Assembly (NCBI GenBank): GCA_002497905.1
Contig: DAFJ01000085.1
Coordinates: 17,266 to 81,265, forward strand
Length of the DNA stretch: 64,000 nt
Origin: Euryarchaeota archaeon UBA251
GTDB taxonomy: Archaea > Thermoplasmatota > Poseidoniia > Poseidoniales > Thalassarchaeaceae
Direction of reading: 5' to 3'
In this document: positions 33,663 to 42,634 of the stretch, piece by piece
Numbering within the stretch: the stretch's first letter is position 1
Layout: every line of letters starts with the position of its first letter
Made by a program: the position numbers and the translations under genes
The notes under the pieces: model-generated
What the model was told of the DNA's origin: nothing
What the model saw: only the letters and a program-made list of their open reading frames with translations
Database searches by the model: none

Positions 33663-36600
33663 ATGGCGAACCAAACGATGTCTGCCATCGATGAAAAGCG
33701 CCTCTCTGCTGAGATGGAACGTTACCATCAGGCGCTAGATGAGGAGACGGAGCGACTCTACGGGGTTGCTGCCAAAGCGCGTGCAAAAGGACTCGACATG
33801 TCTACTGAAGTCGAAATCCCCCGTGCAGAGGATCTCGCTGATAGAACGGAGAAGCTCCTCGCCGAATATCTCGATGGTCTTGAGGTCGCCGAGGATATTC
33901 GCGAGATGCTCAAGGTAGAGGATAGAGAGATTACGGCAATCAAAATTGGGCAGGATGTTGCTCGAAAAATGATGGAACGAACTGGGGATCAAATCAAGGC
34001 GATAGATGCAGGATTGAGGACTGGGCTTGCCATTCTAACTGAAGCAATCTTAGTTGCACCTCTGGAAGGAATTGGTCAGGTGAGACTGCTCAGCAATACA
34101 GACGGAACCACTTTCTTATCCATTGATTTCTGTGGTCCAATTCGTGCTGCTGGCGGCACCGCACAAGCGATGGCGGTCCTAATTGGGGATATGATTCGAT
34201 CTGAGCTAGGTATAGCGAAGTATGACCCGACTGGTCCCGAAGTAGAACGTGTCAAAGAGGAATTTGGCCTCTATCGCGGGGGTTTGCAATACAGACCAAC
34301 ACCCGAAGAAATTGACGTAATTGTCAGGGCTTGTCCAGTGATGATTAATGGTGAATCTACCGAGGAACAGGAATGTGCTGGATATCGTGAAGTGCGAAAT
34401 ATCGATGATGGGCGTGTGCGAGGTGGCGTATTACTCGTGATTGGTGAAGGGCTCTGTCTCAAAGCACCGAAGATTCAGAAGCACGTAGAGCGATTGGAGA
34501 TTCCTGGTTGGTCCTTCATTAGTGATTTTGCAAATCGTGGAAAGAGCGACGGTGAGCCTGATGAGGGGAAGTTCGTATCAAGGAAAATCCCCATCGATAA
34601 GCGATTCTTGAAGGATATCATTGCAGGACGTCCGGTCTTTGGAATGCCAAATCGACCTGGTGGATTCCGTCTACGCTACGGCCGCCCAAGAGCTTCAGGT
34701 CTTGCTGCCGCAGGAATGAATCCAGCATCCATGAGGGCAATGGGTGAATTTCTCTCCGTCGGAACTCAAATGAAAATCGAACGTCCGGGGAAGGCCTGTG
34801 CTATCACACCAACAGATGAGATCGATGGCCCATCTGTTCTACTCGAAGATGGAACGTTTCGACGAATTCAGACTGAAGAGGAATGGTTGCAAATAGAATC
34901 TAAGGTCCGTGCAATCTGGGATAATGGAGAACTAATGCTTGGTTTTGGAGAGTTCCTTGAGAATAACAAGAGGCTCGTTCCAGCCTCCTATACCACGGAT
35001 TGGTGGGCAAGTGAGTTACTTGATTCGATAAAAAATCAAGAGGATCTAGAATTCGTAACCAAACATCTCGAATCAGATGATTTACCCAACACTGAGCCAC
35101 CTGGTATCCTGCGACGTCGGCTCAGAAGTAAGGAGCATCGATTAGAAAATGAATGGGCGCTACGCGACTGGCACCGATTCCTCAGAAAAGTAAGTCCTAG
35201 TTGGGAGGTAGCTATTGCCTGCAGCGAACGATTCGGAATAGCCATCCATCCCAATCATAACCTATGTTGGTCCGACATACCAATCGCCTTACTTCCACAT
35301 ATTCACGATAGTATAGGCGGTGCGCAAGTTGAAGGAAATTCACTCCGAATCCCAGATGCTGCCAAAGGATGGACTCCTCCGAGTGTGAAGATTGATTCCG
35401 TGACAAACACAGACGAATCCGTTCAACGTGAAAGGCAACTGAAGAGACGAGTAAAGAAGAAAGACAGCGCAGATTCATCGAAAAGTGTCTGGATGATTCC
35501 CGATCATCCGACAGGAGAATGGGACAGCCATCTCTCTTTGTCTGAGCACGGCGTCGTGAAGGCTAGTCTAATGGCACTAGGTATCGAACATGTTCACAAT
35601 GAAGACGACATTGTCATCGAAAATGGATGGCGGGCCCTGTTACACGGACTAGGATTTGAATCAGAAAAATCGGGTCTAACACTCCGAAAAGATGTACAAA
35701 ACACAATCGAGATGCGAATCCAACAATCCATCGAATCGCATTCCGTTGTGAAGAAAGAAGATGCACGTACAACGGCTCTTGAAGATGAACGTAGAATCGC
35801 ACGGATTGCAGCAGAAACCGCAGCCCGGCAACGTGGAGAAGGAATCGCTGCGACTGAGGCTGCTGGAAAAATTGCTGAAGAAAAAATCGTGAATTCAGGA
35901 CCTGAAGATCAGAAGGCGCTCAATGCTGCTAAACAGATTCTTGATGACAATGATGTCGATGGTTCCTTGGCTATCGTCAGAGAAATCACTGGCAACCGAT
36001 GGGAAGATGCTGCGCCTTGTCGAGTTGGGTGTAGGATGGGGCGACCAGAAAAATCAGCACCGCGAGAGATGAAACAAAGAGCGCACGCACTCTATCCAAT
36101 CATGAACTTCGGCGGACCTCAACGCCTCCTTGAGACCGCTGTATCTCGTGAAGGCAGTATTCGAGTCACTGTTGGGCCGCGACGTTGCTTGCGTTGTGAC
36201 AAGGAAACTCCGCACGTACGTTGTCACCACCGAGTCATACCCTCAGAACCGAAGGAATGTGGTGGTAGGACTACACCCGCTGAGAGGCGCGGATCACAAA
36301 TGAGAAACCGTCAAGGAGAGTTGACAACAATCCCCCTCGCCGATATTCTTGAAGTGAAGAGAATCGCACTTGGACTCGATCGCCTACCAACCGGAATCAA
36401 AGCGATGAAGGGACTGACTTCTCGGGCTCAGACACCTGAGCCAATTGAAAAGGGGATTCTACGAGCCGCCCACGATATCACTGCATTCAAGGACGGTACA
36501 GTCCGCTACGATATGATCGATGTTCCAGTCACACATTTCCGGCCCAGAGAAATTGGCACGTCTGTCGAGCAATTGATCAAGATGGGATATACACACGATG

Positions 36601-37715
36601 TGAGAGGTAACGAACTGGTTGCTGATAATCAAATTCTTGAGCTCTACCCCCAGGACTTCATCCCCAGTCGAGATGGTGGAGAACATCTACTGAAGGCTAG
36701 TCAGTTCATCGATGATCTACTCATTCGATATTATGGACTAGAACCGATATACAATGCCAAGGCAATTGATGATCTCGTTGGACATTTGGGAATTGCTCTG
36801 GCACCACACACCTCTGGTGGCGTCCTCTGTCGCCTAATCGGATGGACGGATGCTTCTGCAGGCTATGCTCACACGCTCTTCCATGCTGCTAAACGCCGGA
36901 ATTGCGATGGAGATGAAGATTGCATTATGCTGCTTCTGGACGGGCTGTTGAACTTCAGCAGGAAGATTCTGCCCTCATCAAGGGGTGGGCAGATGGATGC
37001 GCCGCTGACTCTGACAACACGACTTAACCCGATGGAACTCGACAAGGAGGCTCTGCACGTGGATGCGGGGTGGTCCTATTCTACTGAATTCTTTGAAGCA
37101 ACAAAATCAATGCCTCATCCAAAGGATTTGCTCGGGAAGGTGGATCTTGTCCTCTCCCGAATCGGAGATATCGGTGCAGTCCGTGGTTACGGCTACACTC
37201 ACGAGGCATCATCACTGGATGATGGACCTGTGAACTCGGCATACAAGACGTTAGGCAGTATGGCGGACAAGATGAGTGCTCAACTATCCCTTGGCCGTCG
37301 ACTCCGGGGCGTTGACGCCCAAATCGTTGCTTCTTCAGTCATTGGCTCCCATTTACTCCCAGATGTACGTGGTAATCTCAATGCATTCAGTCGCCAAAAG
37401 GTTCGATGTGGGAGTTGCAATCATTCCTATCGCCGTATGCCCCTAGCTGGTAAGTGTATCCAGATGATTGATTCCATAGGTGGTTTGCATGGTCACCGAT
37501 CTTCCGGAGGAGAACAAAGCCGTTGTGGAGGGAACCTTATCCTCACTGTCTCCCAAGGTGCAGTACGGAAGTACCTGGGTGTAATCGATCACGTGATTGA
37601 CAGCTTTGGAATTGACGACTACACTCAGCAGTATGTCGATTGGATGGCAGTCAGTGTAGAATCTCTCTTCCAGAACGACCGTGTGACGGTATTCACACTA
37701 GATGACTTCCTCTGA
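33663..37715 (+). CDS. polC: DNA polymerase D large (catalytic) subunit DP2
   Basis: Catalytic subunit of the euryarchaeal replicative polymerase PolD (1,350 aa). Seen: N-terminal FCGPIRAAGGTAQAMAVLIGDMIR, EEFGLYRGGLQYRPTPEEI, NRPGGFRLRYGRPRASGLAAAG, a Cys-rich module (CLRCDKETPHVRCH...CGGRT), the catalytic loop NCDGDED at about residues 1080-1086 followed by LLLDGLLNFSRKILPSSRGG, and a C-terminal Cys4 zinc finger (CGSCNHSYRRMPLAGKC). No intein interrupts it, unlike many archaeal DP2 genes. A stretch of polar, weakly conserved text (about residues 570-790) looks like an inserted linker. Start ATG 33663 (MANQTMSAIDEK) is favoured over an in-frame start at 33522 inside the pyrE gene. Confidence 0.98.
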   Translation: MANQTMSAIDEKRLSAEMERYHQALDEETERLYGVAAKARAKGLDMSTEVEIPRAEDLADRTEKLLAEYLDGLEVAEDIREMLKVEDREITAIKIGQDVARKMMERTGDQIKAIDAGLRTGLAILTEAILVAPLEGIGQVRLLSNTDGTTFLSIDFCGPIRAAGGTAQAMAVLIGDMIRSELGIAKYDPTGPEVERVKEEFGLYRGGLQYRPTPEEIDVIVRACPVMINGESTEEQECAGYREVRNIDDGRVRGGVLLVIGEGLCLKAPKIQKHVERLEIPGWSFISDFANRGKSDGEPDEGKFVSRKIPIDKRFLKDIIAGRPVFGMPNRPGGFRLRYGRPRASGLAAAGMNPASMRAMGEFLSVGTQMKIERPGKACAITPTDEIDGPSVLLEDGTFRRIQTEEEWLQIESKVRAIWDNGELMLGFGEFLENNKRLVPASYTTDWWASELLDSIKNQEDLEFVTKHLESDDLPNTEPPGILRRRLRSKEHRLENEWALRDWHRFLRKVSPSWEVAIACSERFGIAIHPNHNLCWSDIPIALLPHIHDSIGGAQVEGNSLRIPDAAKGWTPPSVKIDSVTNTDESVQRERQLKRRVKKKDSADSSKSVWMIPDHPTGEWDSHLSLSEHGVVKASLMALGIEHVHNEDDIVIENGWRALLHGLGFESEKSGLTLRKDVQNTIEMRIQQSIESHSVVKKEDARTTALEDERRIARIAAETAARQRGEGIAATEAAGKIAEEKIVNSGPEDQKALNAAKQILDDNDVDGSLAIVREITGNRWEDAAPCRVGCRMGRPEKSAPREMKQRAHALYPIMNFGGPQRLLETAVSREGSIRVTVGPRRCLRCDKETPHVRCHHRVIPSEPKECGGRTTPAERRGSQMRNRQGELTTIPLADILEVKRIALGLDRLPTGIKAMKGLTSRAQTPEPIEKGILRAAHDITAFKDGTVRYDMIDVPVTHFRPREIGTSVEQLIKMGYTHDVRGNELVADNQILELYPQDFIPSRDGGEHLLKASQFIDDLLIRYYGLEPIYNAKAIDDLVGHLGIALAPHTSGGVLCRLIGWTDASAGYAHTLFHAAKRRNCDGDEDCIMLLLDGLLNFSRKILPSSRGGQMDAPLTLTTRLNPMELDKEALHVDAGWSYSTEFFEATKSMPHPKDLLGKVDLVLSRIGDIGAVRGYGYTHEASSLDDGPVNSAYKTLGSMADKMSAQLSLGRRLRGVDAQIVASSVIGSHLLPDVRGNLNAFSRQKVRCGSCNHSYRRMPLAGKCIQMIDSIGGLHGHRSSGGEQSRCGGNLILTVSQGAVRKYLGVIDHVIDSFGIDDYTQQYVDWMAVSVESLFQNDRVTVFTLDDFL

Positions 37716-38603
37716 TTAACGACGTTTCTTGCCATCGTCATTCATTCGATCCCAAAGGTCACTCACTGTCTTCAGATCCTCATCAATCTCCGCCTTGCCC
37801 TGAAGACGGCTCTCGTCACCTTCACCGAGGGCATCGAGCTCGTCGGCAATTGCTTCTGCATCTTCAATATCCTGATCACCCTTCTCATGCTCGGACTCAT
37901 CTACATCCTTTGCCTCTAGTGACCACGCACGCCTCTTCCCGATGCTGCTAGTTTGAGTAGAGGCTGCCAACGATGATGTTAGATCTTCAACATCCACAGC
38001 ATCACCTCCACTCAGCGCCTGTTTAGTTGCCTTCCAATCCTCATGCAACTTCCGCATCATTGGATTGGAACGCTTCCTTCGCCTCGATTTGAGCCAACCT
38101 CGAATCGCCCGATCTGAGATAAGAAGTGTAAGAGCGAGAATGTTTACGGCGATATATCCCTCTACCTGAATAGGACCGTAAAGATCCATCTCGGTCTCTA
38201 AATCGATAACAACATGCTGCTTAGGGATTGATATTTGGCCTGTGCTATTGGACACAATTAGAATGAACATCGAGGGACCTGGCGACATTGTAATCCAGCG
38301 TTCGTCACTCCCTTCTGAGGAAGAGGAATAGAGAGTTGTACGTTCACCATTCGAATCCTCAAGCATCAAGACAACATCGGTGTCGGCTGCACCTTCTACT
38401 GGCTCAACAGTGAACATGACATGCAGGGGAATGTCCCTGCCATGTAGGTCGGGCATCGTGAATGGATAATCCTGAACGATATCGCTTCCAGGTGCGATGA
38501 TATGTTGGTCCGCTGTCGCTTGTAATGCCCCAGTCCATATCAGATTCAGTAAGACGAAAGTGATGATGGCAGTCGCCGCGGAACGAGTTTTGTTTTCAGT
38601 CAT
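37716..38603 (-). CDS. Single-pass membrane protein with acidic cytoplasmic tail
   Basis: A 295-aa protein of unknown function. Seen: N-terminal signal peptide (TAIITFVLLNLIWTGALQATA), an extracytoplasmic beta-rich domain of about 130 residues (LHVMFTVEPVEGAADTDVVLM in part), a transmembrane segment (YIAVNILALTLLISDRAI), a basic stop-transfer run (KSRRRKRSNP), and a long, strongly acidic helical tail (DVDESEHEKGDQDIEDAEA) ending KKRR. It overlaps the upstream gene by 4 bp (ATGA) and its stop abuts the PolD stop. The paired gene upstream is a pterin diphosphokinase-like gene, but no functional link is evident. Confidence 0.7.
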   Translation of the reverse strand: MTENKTRSAATAIITFVLLNLIWTGALQATADQHIIAPGSDIVQDYPFTMPDLHGRDIPLHVMFTVEPVEGAADTDVVLMLEDSNGERTTLYSSSSEGSDERWITMSPGPSMFILIVSNSTGQISIPKQHVVIDLETEMDLYGPIQVEGYIAVNILALTLLISDRAIRGWLKSRRRKRSNPMMRKLHEDWKATKQALSGGDAVDVEDLTSSLAASTQTSSIGKRRAWSLEAKDVDESEHEKGDQDIEDAEAIADELDALGEGDESRLQGKAEIDEDLKTVSDLWDRMNDDGKKRR

Positions 38604-39349
38604 AACTCTCCCCCTACACCCAATCCATCGAGAACCTCCTGCATGAATGTGAGTTTTCGCATCTTGCGTATAGGGTCGGTAGTGCCGGTCCATCGACCAA
38701 TCTCAGAAGTGGTGTAACCAATGAGACGTATGTTGGCAATCGGTACTCCAAGAAAGGCACACAAACATACTGCCCTATCGCCATCAGTAAAACCACCTGG
38801 ATTGAGCATGCCATCGATTCGATCCGGTGTCTGATGGGTGAGAAGAATTGCTGGTGGTGTTTCAAGCGCGACCAAGCGATCAAGCATCGCAATCAGTGAT
38901 TCCTCATTATCACCATGAGCATGAATAGCATGCAATACTCCTCGTTGAGCAGCTTCGGCGATGTGTGGGTCACCATCACCATCGCTAACAAGAAGCAACG
39001 TGTTGGACCACGCCTCATCCTGGGATTTCTCAGACAGTTCACCAATCACCCCAATAGAGCCATCAGCGAATACCAAGCGATAGCCTTCAGACAAGGCGAG
39101 TTCGATTTCTTGAGGTTCAGCAGCTGCACCGACTGTGGCAATTGGTCCATCCTCAAGCCTATCAATCAGGGATTCGAGTGTTTCTTCACGACCAGAAACG
39201 GTCCACATCTCTCGATTTGAGGATTCCGTATTGACTCGTTGACAGAGAAGATTAGCCACATGAATATCCTGGTGCAACGACCAATCAAACTGGGCCCGAA
39301 CACGGTCTTGAACGCGCATAGCGATAGCCCTGACCTCATGAGGACCCAT
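38600..39349 (-). CDS. MptE-like (DUF115) 6-hydroxymethylpterin diphosphokinase family protein
   Basis: Likely a member of the archaeal DUF115/MptE family, which pyrophosphorylates 6-hydroxymethyl-7,8-dihydropterin for pterin cofactor synthesis. Seen (249 aa): VATVGAA-type strand (IATVGAAAEPQEI), FADGSIGVI, LLVSDGDGD with acidic metal-binding residues, HAHGDNEESL, LLTHQTPDRI, GFTDGDRAVCLCAFLG and the C-terminal GYTTSEIGRWTG then RKMRKLTFMQEVLDGLG, in the same order as the family. Assignment rests on these patterns only. ATG at 39349 (MGPHEVRAIAMRVQ) is chosen over 39391, which lies close to the divergent priL start. Confidence 0.65.
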   Translation of the reverse strand: MGPHEVRAIAMRVQDRVRAQFDWSLHQDIHVANLLCQRVNTESSNREMWTVSGREETLESLIDRLEDGPIATVGAAAEPQEIELALSEGYRLVFADGSIGVIGELSEKSQDEAWSNTLLLVSDGDGDPHIAEAAQRGVLHAIHAHGDNEESLIAMLDRLVALETPPAILLTHQTPDRIDGMLNPGGFTDGDRAVCLCAFLGVPIANIRLIGYTTSEIGRWTGTTDPIRKMRKLTFMQEVLDGLGVGGEL

Positions 39350-39408
39350 GTCCGGTCTTGACCGGTCGCGTTGAAGAACCCCAGTGTTCAATCATAGAGT
39401 GAATCCGG

Positions 39409-40566
39409 ATGCCGATGCCCCCACATCCACCTGTCATCGAGGACCCTCGCATCCTTGCACGGTACCCTTTCCTTCCACAGGCTGTGAAGCATACTCGTAG
39501 CATCCTTGAGAACAACGGGGTCACCATGGAGAGCCTATTGACGGATGGGTGGTTGAGCGATATTCGAAGAAGGGGCGACTTGCGTGTCAAGGAATCAATA
39601 CTACATGACGATGGCATTGGAGTTCCAACATCGGATATTAGCACCGATCTCGGTCGCATGACTGAGAGTTTGTCTTTCCTCTATGCAATGCTTGTAGCTT
39701 GTTCGACCTTTGAGGAGCGGGTTACTGCTCGATGGGCTGAAGGAGAGGCGAGTCGAGCGGATGCAATTCTTGGATTAGATAACGAATCATTCGATATCAT
39801 TGCCCACACTTACATCTCGAATCTTCGATCTGAGCAGATAGATGGAGCATTGGTCTACAGCATTCCTATGACGGATTTCATCGAATTGGGTCCACGTATT
39901 AGTGGAGATTACTGGCGACTTCCAAACCGGCCTCTCGATCACGGCTGGGTTACAATGAACCCCCATTCCGGAGAGAACTCAAAACAACGACTTGCTAGAT
40001 TGTTGAAGGAAAGAATCCGAGAAGACCTAAGGACGCGTTGCGATGAACGTATGGAACGCATCGATGATAGTTTTGCTGAACGGCTAAGTGAGCCAGTTGG
40101 TGCTGTTCTAACTATCCTTCAGTCTCGTGCAAAAATGGATTTCAATGCAGGTGATGCGACTCGTTCCGACTGGCCCCCTTGCATGGAGTCAGCAATTGCC
40201 GAACTTGCTATGGGAGAGAACGTGAATCATGCAGGTCGTGTCTTCCTTGCAGCTATGTCCGCCGCAATCGGTATTGATATTGACCAATGTGCTGGATTCT
40301 TTTCAGGCGCTCCTGATTTTAATCTGGATACAACACGCTACCAAATCAGCCACATATACGACCGAGAATACACTCCAGCAGGCTGCAGCCGGCTAAAACT
40401 CGATGGGCGCTGCCCGGTCTCCAAAGGAGAAGATTCCATATGTGACAAACCGAAGATGAAACATCCACTATCTTACGTATGGTGGAAGCAGAGGGACCGG
40501 GGGCAACGACCAGAAGAAGCACAGGAAGAATCCACAACACAAGACACGGAATCTGCCAACCCTTGA
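39409..40566 (+). CDS. priL: DNA primase large subunit PriL
   Basis: Regulatory iron-sulfur subunit of archaeal primase (385 aa), partner of PriS in primer synthesis. Seen: a helical N-terminal half (DPRILARYPFLPQAV, LSFLYAMLVACSTF), then the Fe-S C-terminal domain with four positioned cysteines: PPC-MESAI, YTPAGC-SRLKLDGRC and SIC-DKPKMKHPLSYV, which fit the [4Fe-4S] pattern of PriL. The sequence TRYQISHIYDREYTP is also typical. The start is the ATG at 39409, with the MptE-like gene divergent 59 bp away. The small subunit PriS is not in this window. Confidence 0.93.
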   Translation: MPMPPHPPVIEDPRILARYPFLPQAVKHTRSILENNGVTMESLLTDGWLSDIRRRGDLRVKESILHDDGIGVPTSDISTDLGRMTESLSFLYAMLVACSTFEERVTARWAEGEASRADAILGLDNESFDIIAHTYISNLRSEQIDGALVYSIPMTDFIELGPRISGDYWRLPNRPLDHGWVTMNPHSGENSKQRLARLLKERIREDLRTRCDERMERIDDSFAERLSEPVGAVLTILQSRAKMDFNAGDATRSDWPPCMESAIAELAMGENVNHAGRVFLAAMSAAIGIDIDQCAGFFSGAPDFNLDTTRYQISHIYDREYTPAGCSRLKLDGRCPVSKGEDSICDKPKMKHPLSYVWWKQRDRGQRPEEAQEESTTQDTESANP

Positions 40567-40599
40567 TTAGTACAGCCCGATAAGAGCTCACCGAAGCAC

Positions 40600-41712
40600 A
40601 TGACACGTACGCTAGTGTTGACCATTGACCGAGACAATGATCTCGGGATTAAGGCAGGCCTTAGGGGGCCCGTCATCGGGAGGAAGGCAACTCTCAGTGC
40701 TGCACTTCGACTAGGTCTTGCTGATCCTGAGGAGAGCGATACAAATGCCATCCTGGGAGCATTGCATCACCACGACCGGATTCTCGATTCGGGTGAGCCA
40801 AATGATACGGTCGAAGTTGCTATCCTAACTGGAGATGAGAGAGTTGGTGCCCGGTCTGACCGAGCAATTGCAAAACAGTTGGAAGAAGTCATCGCTGAAT
40901 TCCAACCTGACTGTGCGATCTTGGTGACTGATGGAGCAGAGGATGAGGCAGTGATGCCCATTCTGCAGAGTCGGGTGCGAATCGATTATGTCGAGAAAAT
41001 CATCGTACGTCAAAGCAAGGGTATCGAAGGGACGTTTTACTACATCATGAAGGCTATCGAGGACCCAAAATGGCGGGCTCGCCTACTAGTTCCGCTCTCT
41101 GTATTCATGATGATTATTGGGCTAGGCATGATCATTCCAGGCGGAGGTGTCCTGATTGGCGCTATGCCATTATTCGTTGGGCTGTGGCTACTCGCCAAGG
41201 GACTCGGTGCAGAAACACAATTCGAACGCCTCATAGTCGATATGCGAGAAAGTGCAATGGGTGGCATTGTTTCCTCTCTATTGTGGGCCTTTGCATCGTT
41301 CGCAAGCCTACTCGCCATTCTTGAGGTATATCGAGAGATTGCTCAAGCAAGCTCCGAGATGAGTGGGTTTGAGATTGGTGTGGAAGCAATGGATAGTGGT
41401 TTACAATGGATTGTACTAGCATCCCTTGCCGTGGCTATGTCCATGGTTGTCCTACGCTGGAGGCGTGGTACGCTATCTGGGCGAATCTTCCAACTTGTTG
41501 CGGGAGGTGCTGTAATCTACGCATTTGCGGAGGCTAGTCTCGATGTAGCACGTAAAATTGCTCAAGGCGAAACCTACGAGCTTGACCCTGGAGTAATTTA
41601 CAGCGATTGGGGGCTCGTTCTAGTGACTATTGTCGTGTGGTGGATGGTTCGGACCGGTGTACGCTCTTGGTCCACTCGACAAGAGATTCAAGGCAAGTTC
41701 TGGGGAGTCTAA
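40600..41712 (+). CDS. DUF373 family membrane protein
   Basis: Member of the archaeal DUF373 family (370 aa), function unknown. Seen: a soluble N-terminal domain with LVLTIDRDNDLGIKAGLRGPV, the ADPEESDTNAILGAL block, VEVAILTGDERVG, CAILVTDGAEDEAVMPIL and VRQSKGIEGTFYYI, then about six transmembrane helices (LLVPLSVFMMIIGLGMIIPGG region onward) separated by short loops. Asp/Glu-rich loops in the soluble domain could bind metal or nucleotide, but no activity is established for this family. Follows priL by 33 bp on the same strand, so likely co-transcribed; its stop abuts the convergent zinc-ribbon gene. Confidence 0.9.
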   Translation: MTRTLVLTIDRDNDLGIKAGLRGPVIGRKATLSAALRLGLADPEESDTNAILGALHHHDRILDSGEPNDTVEVAILTGDERVGARSDRAIAKQLEEVIAEFQPDCAILVTDGAEDEAVMPILQSRVRIDYVEKIIVRQSKGIEGTFYYIMKAIEDPKWRARLLVPLSVFMMIIGLGMIIPGGGVLIGAMPLFVGLWLLAKGLGAETQFERLIVDMRESAMGGIVSSLLWAFASFASLLAILEVYREIAQASSEMSGFEIGVEAMDSGLQWIVLASLAVAMSMVVLRWRRGTLSGRIFQLVAGGAVIYAFAEASLDVARKIAQGETYELDPGVIYSDWGLVLVTIVVWWMVRTGVRSWSTRQEIQGKFWGV

Positions 41713-42150
41713 TCAGGACTCAAATAATGTCTCAGTCATACACTGTGGGCATGTTACCTTAATCGGTCGAACCGAGGGAATACCGAGTGGTGATCGACAG
41801 GCAGGACAGACAATAGCTTGCTCAACCTGTGACTGCCGTGAACGTCCCTCACTACTCGGGTCATACCCCATGCGGTATCGGTGTGCTTCAGAAAGCGCCT
41901 CGGCCCCCGTTTGAGGAGGGGGGCTGGTTTCCATCATTGGGTCAACGCCTCCTTTGGATCTCGAAATTGACATGTCCCATTCCGGTTCACTAGCGCTCAT
42001 TGGCGTTCCAGATGATGCCATTTCCATAAGGCGGAGGAGCTCATCAGATGAGACTCCATGCTCGACCGTTACACGATCTATTGCAAGCATTTTCTCGTAT
42101 CCATCTAACGCGTTCAATTCTGCGATGACAGAGGCAGGCACGTCACTCAT
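41713..42150 (-). CDS. Small acidic protein with C-terminal zinc ribbon
   Basis: A 145-aa protein of unknown function. Seen: a helical N-terminus (VIAELNALDGYEKMLAI...SSDELLRLMEMASSG), a low-complexity Pro/Ser/Glu-rich middle, and a C-terminal zinc-ribbon-like pair CPACRSPLGIP...VTCPQCMTETLF (two CxxC knuckles about 18 residues apart). Such ribbons often mediate nucleic-acid or protein contacts. A GTG at 42159 is an alternative start, three codons upstream. Convergent with the DUF373 gene without a gap. Confidence 0.7.
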   Translation of the reverse strand: MSDVPASVIAELNALDGYEKMLAIDRVTVEHGVSSDELLRLMEMASSGTPMSASEPEWDMSISRSKGGVDPMMETSPPPQTGAEALSEAHRYRMGYDPSSEGRSRQSQVEQAIVCPACRSPLGIPSVRPIKVTCPQCMTETLFES

Positions 42151-42229
42151 GGGAGTCACTCATACCCGCCTCACTTGAGGGTTGAGGATGGACAAGTACT
42201 CATCTATACGAATCATCCTAGGATTAGAC

Positions 42230-42592
42230 ATGCACCCATCAGTCAATGTCCTCGGTACCCCACTTAAGACCTGCAACGAAGAACCTCTCACTGGCTGGTT
42301 CCGTGACGGATGTTGCAATACTGACGATTCAGATAGAGGCATGCATACCGTCTGTGTAGTAGTCGATGAAGCATTCTTGACGTTCAGTGCTAATGTGGGT
42401 AATGACCTTTCGACACCACGACCGGAATTTCGATTTCTTGGACTCAATCCAGGAGACAGATGGTGTCTATGTGCAACGCGATGGAGGGAAGCATGGGCTG
42501 AGGGATGTGCGCCTCCTGTCGATCTTGAAGCCACACATGTAAGGACGCTTGAAGTGATTGATTTGTCTGTGCTTGAAATGTACGCTATGTGA
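42230..42592 (+). CDS. DUF2237 family protein
   Basis: A 120-aa protein of the DUF2237 family, found widely in bacteria and some archaea; function unknown. Seen: NVLGTPLKTCNEEPLTGWFRDG near the start (in part), DRGMHTVCVVV, FLTFSANVGNDLSTPRPEF, FLGLNPGDRWCLCATRWREA and APPVDLEATH followed by ALE-like VRTLEVIDL. These blocks cover the entire family length. The conserved Cys residues (after KT, and in WCLC) may bind metal. ATG at 42230 (MHPSVNVLG) gives the family N-terminus; upstream ATG 42188 and TTG 42182 are alternatives. Confidence 0.88.
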   Translation: MHPSVNVLGTPLKTCNEEPLTGWFRDGCCNTDDSDRGMHTVCVVVDEAFLTFSANVGNDLSTPRPEFRFLGLNPGDRWCLCATRWREAWAEGCAPPVDLEATHVRTLEVIDLSVLEMYAM

Positions 42593-42634
42593 AGGAAACG
42601 AACCGTTCACAAAGGATGAAGGAGACGGTGGATT

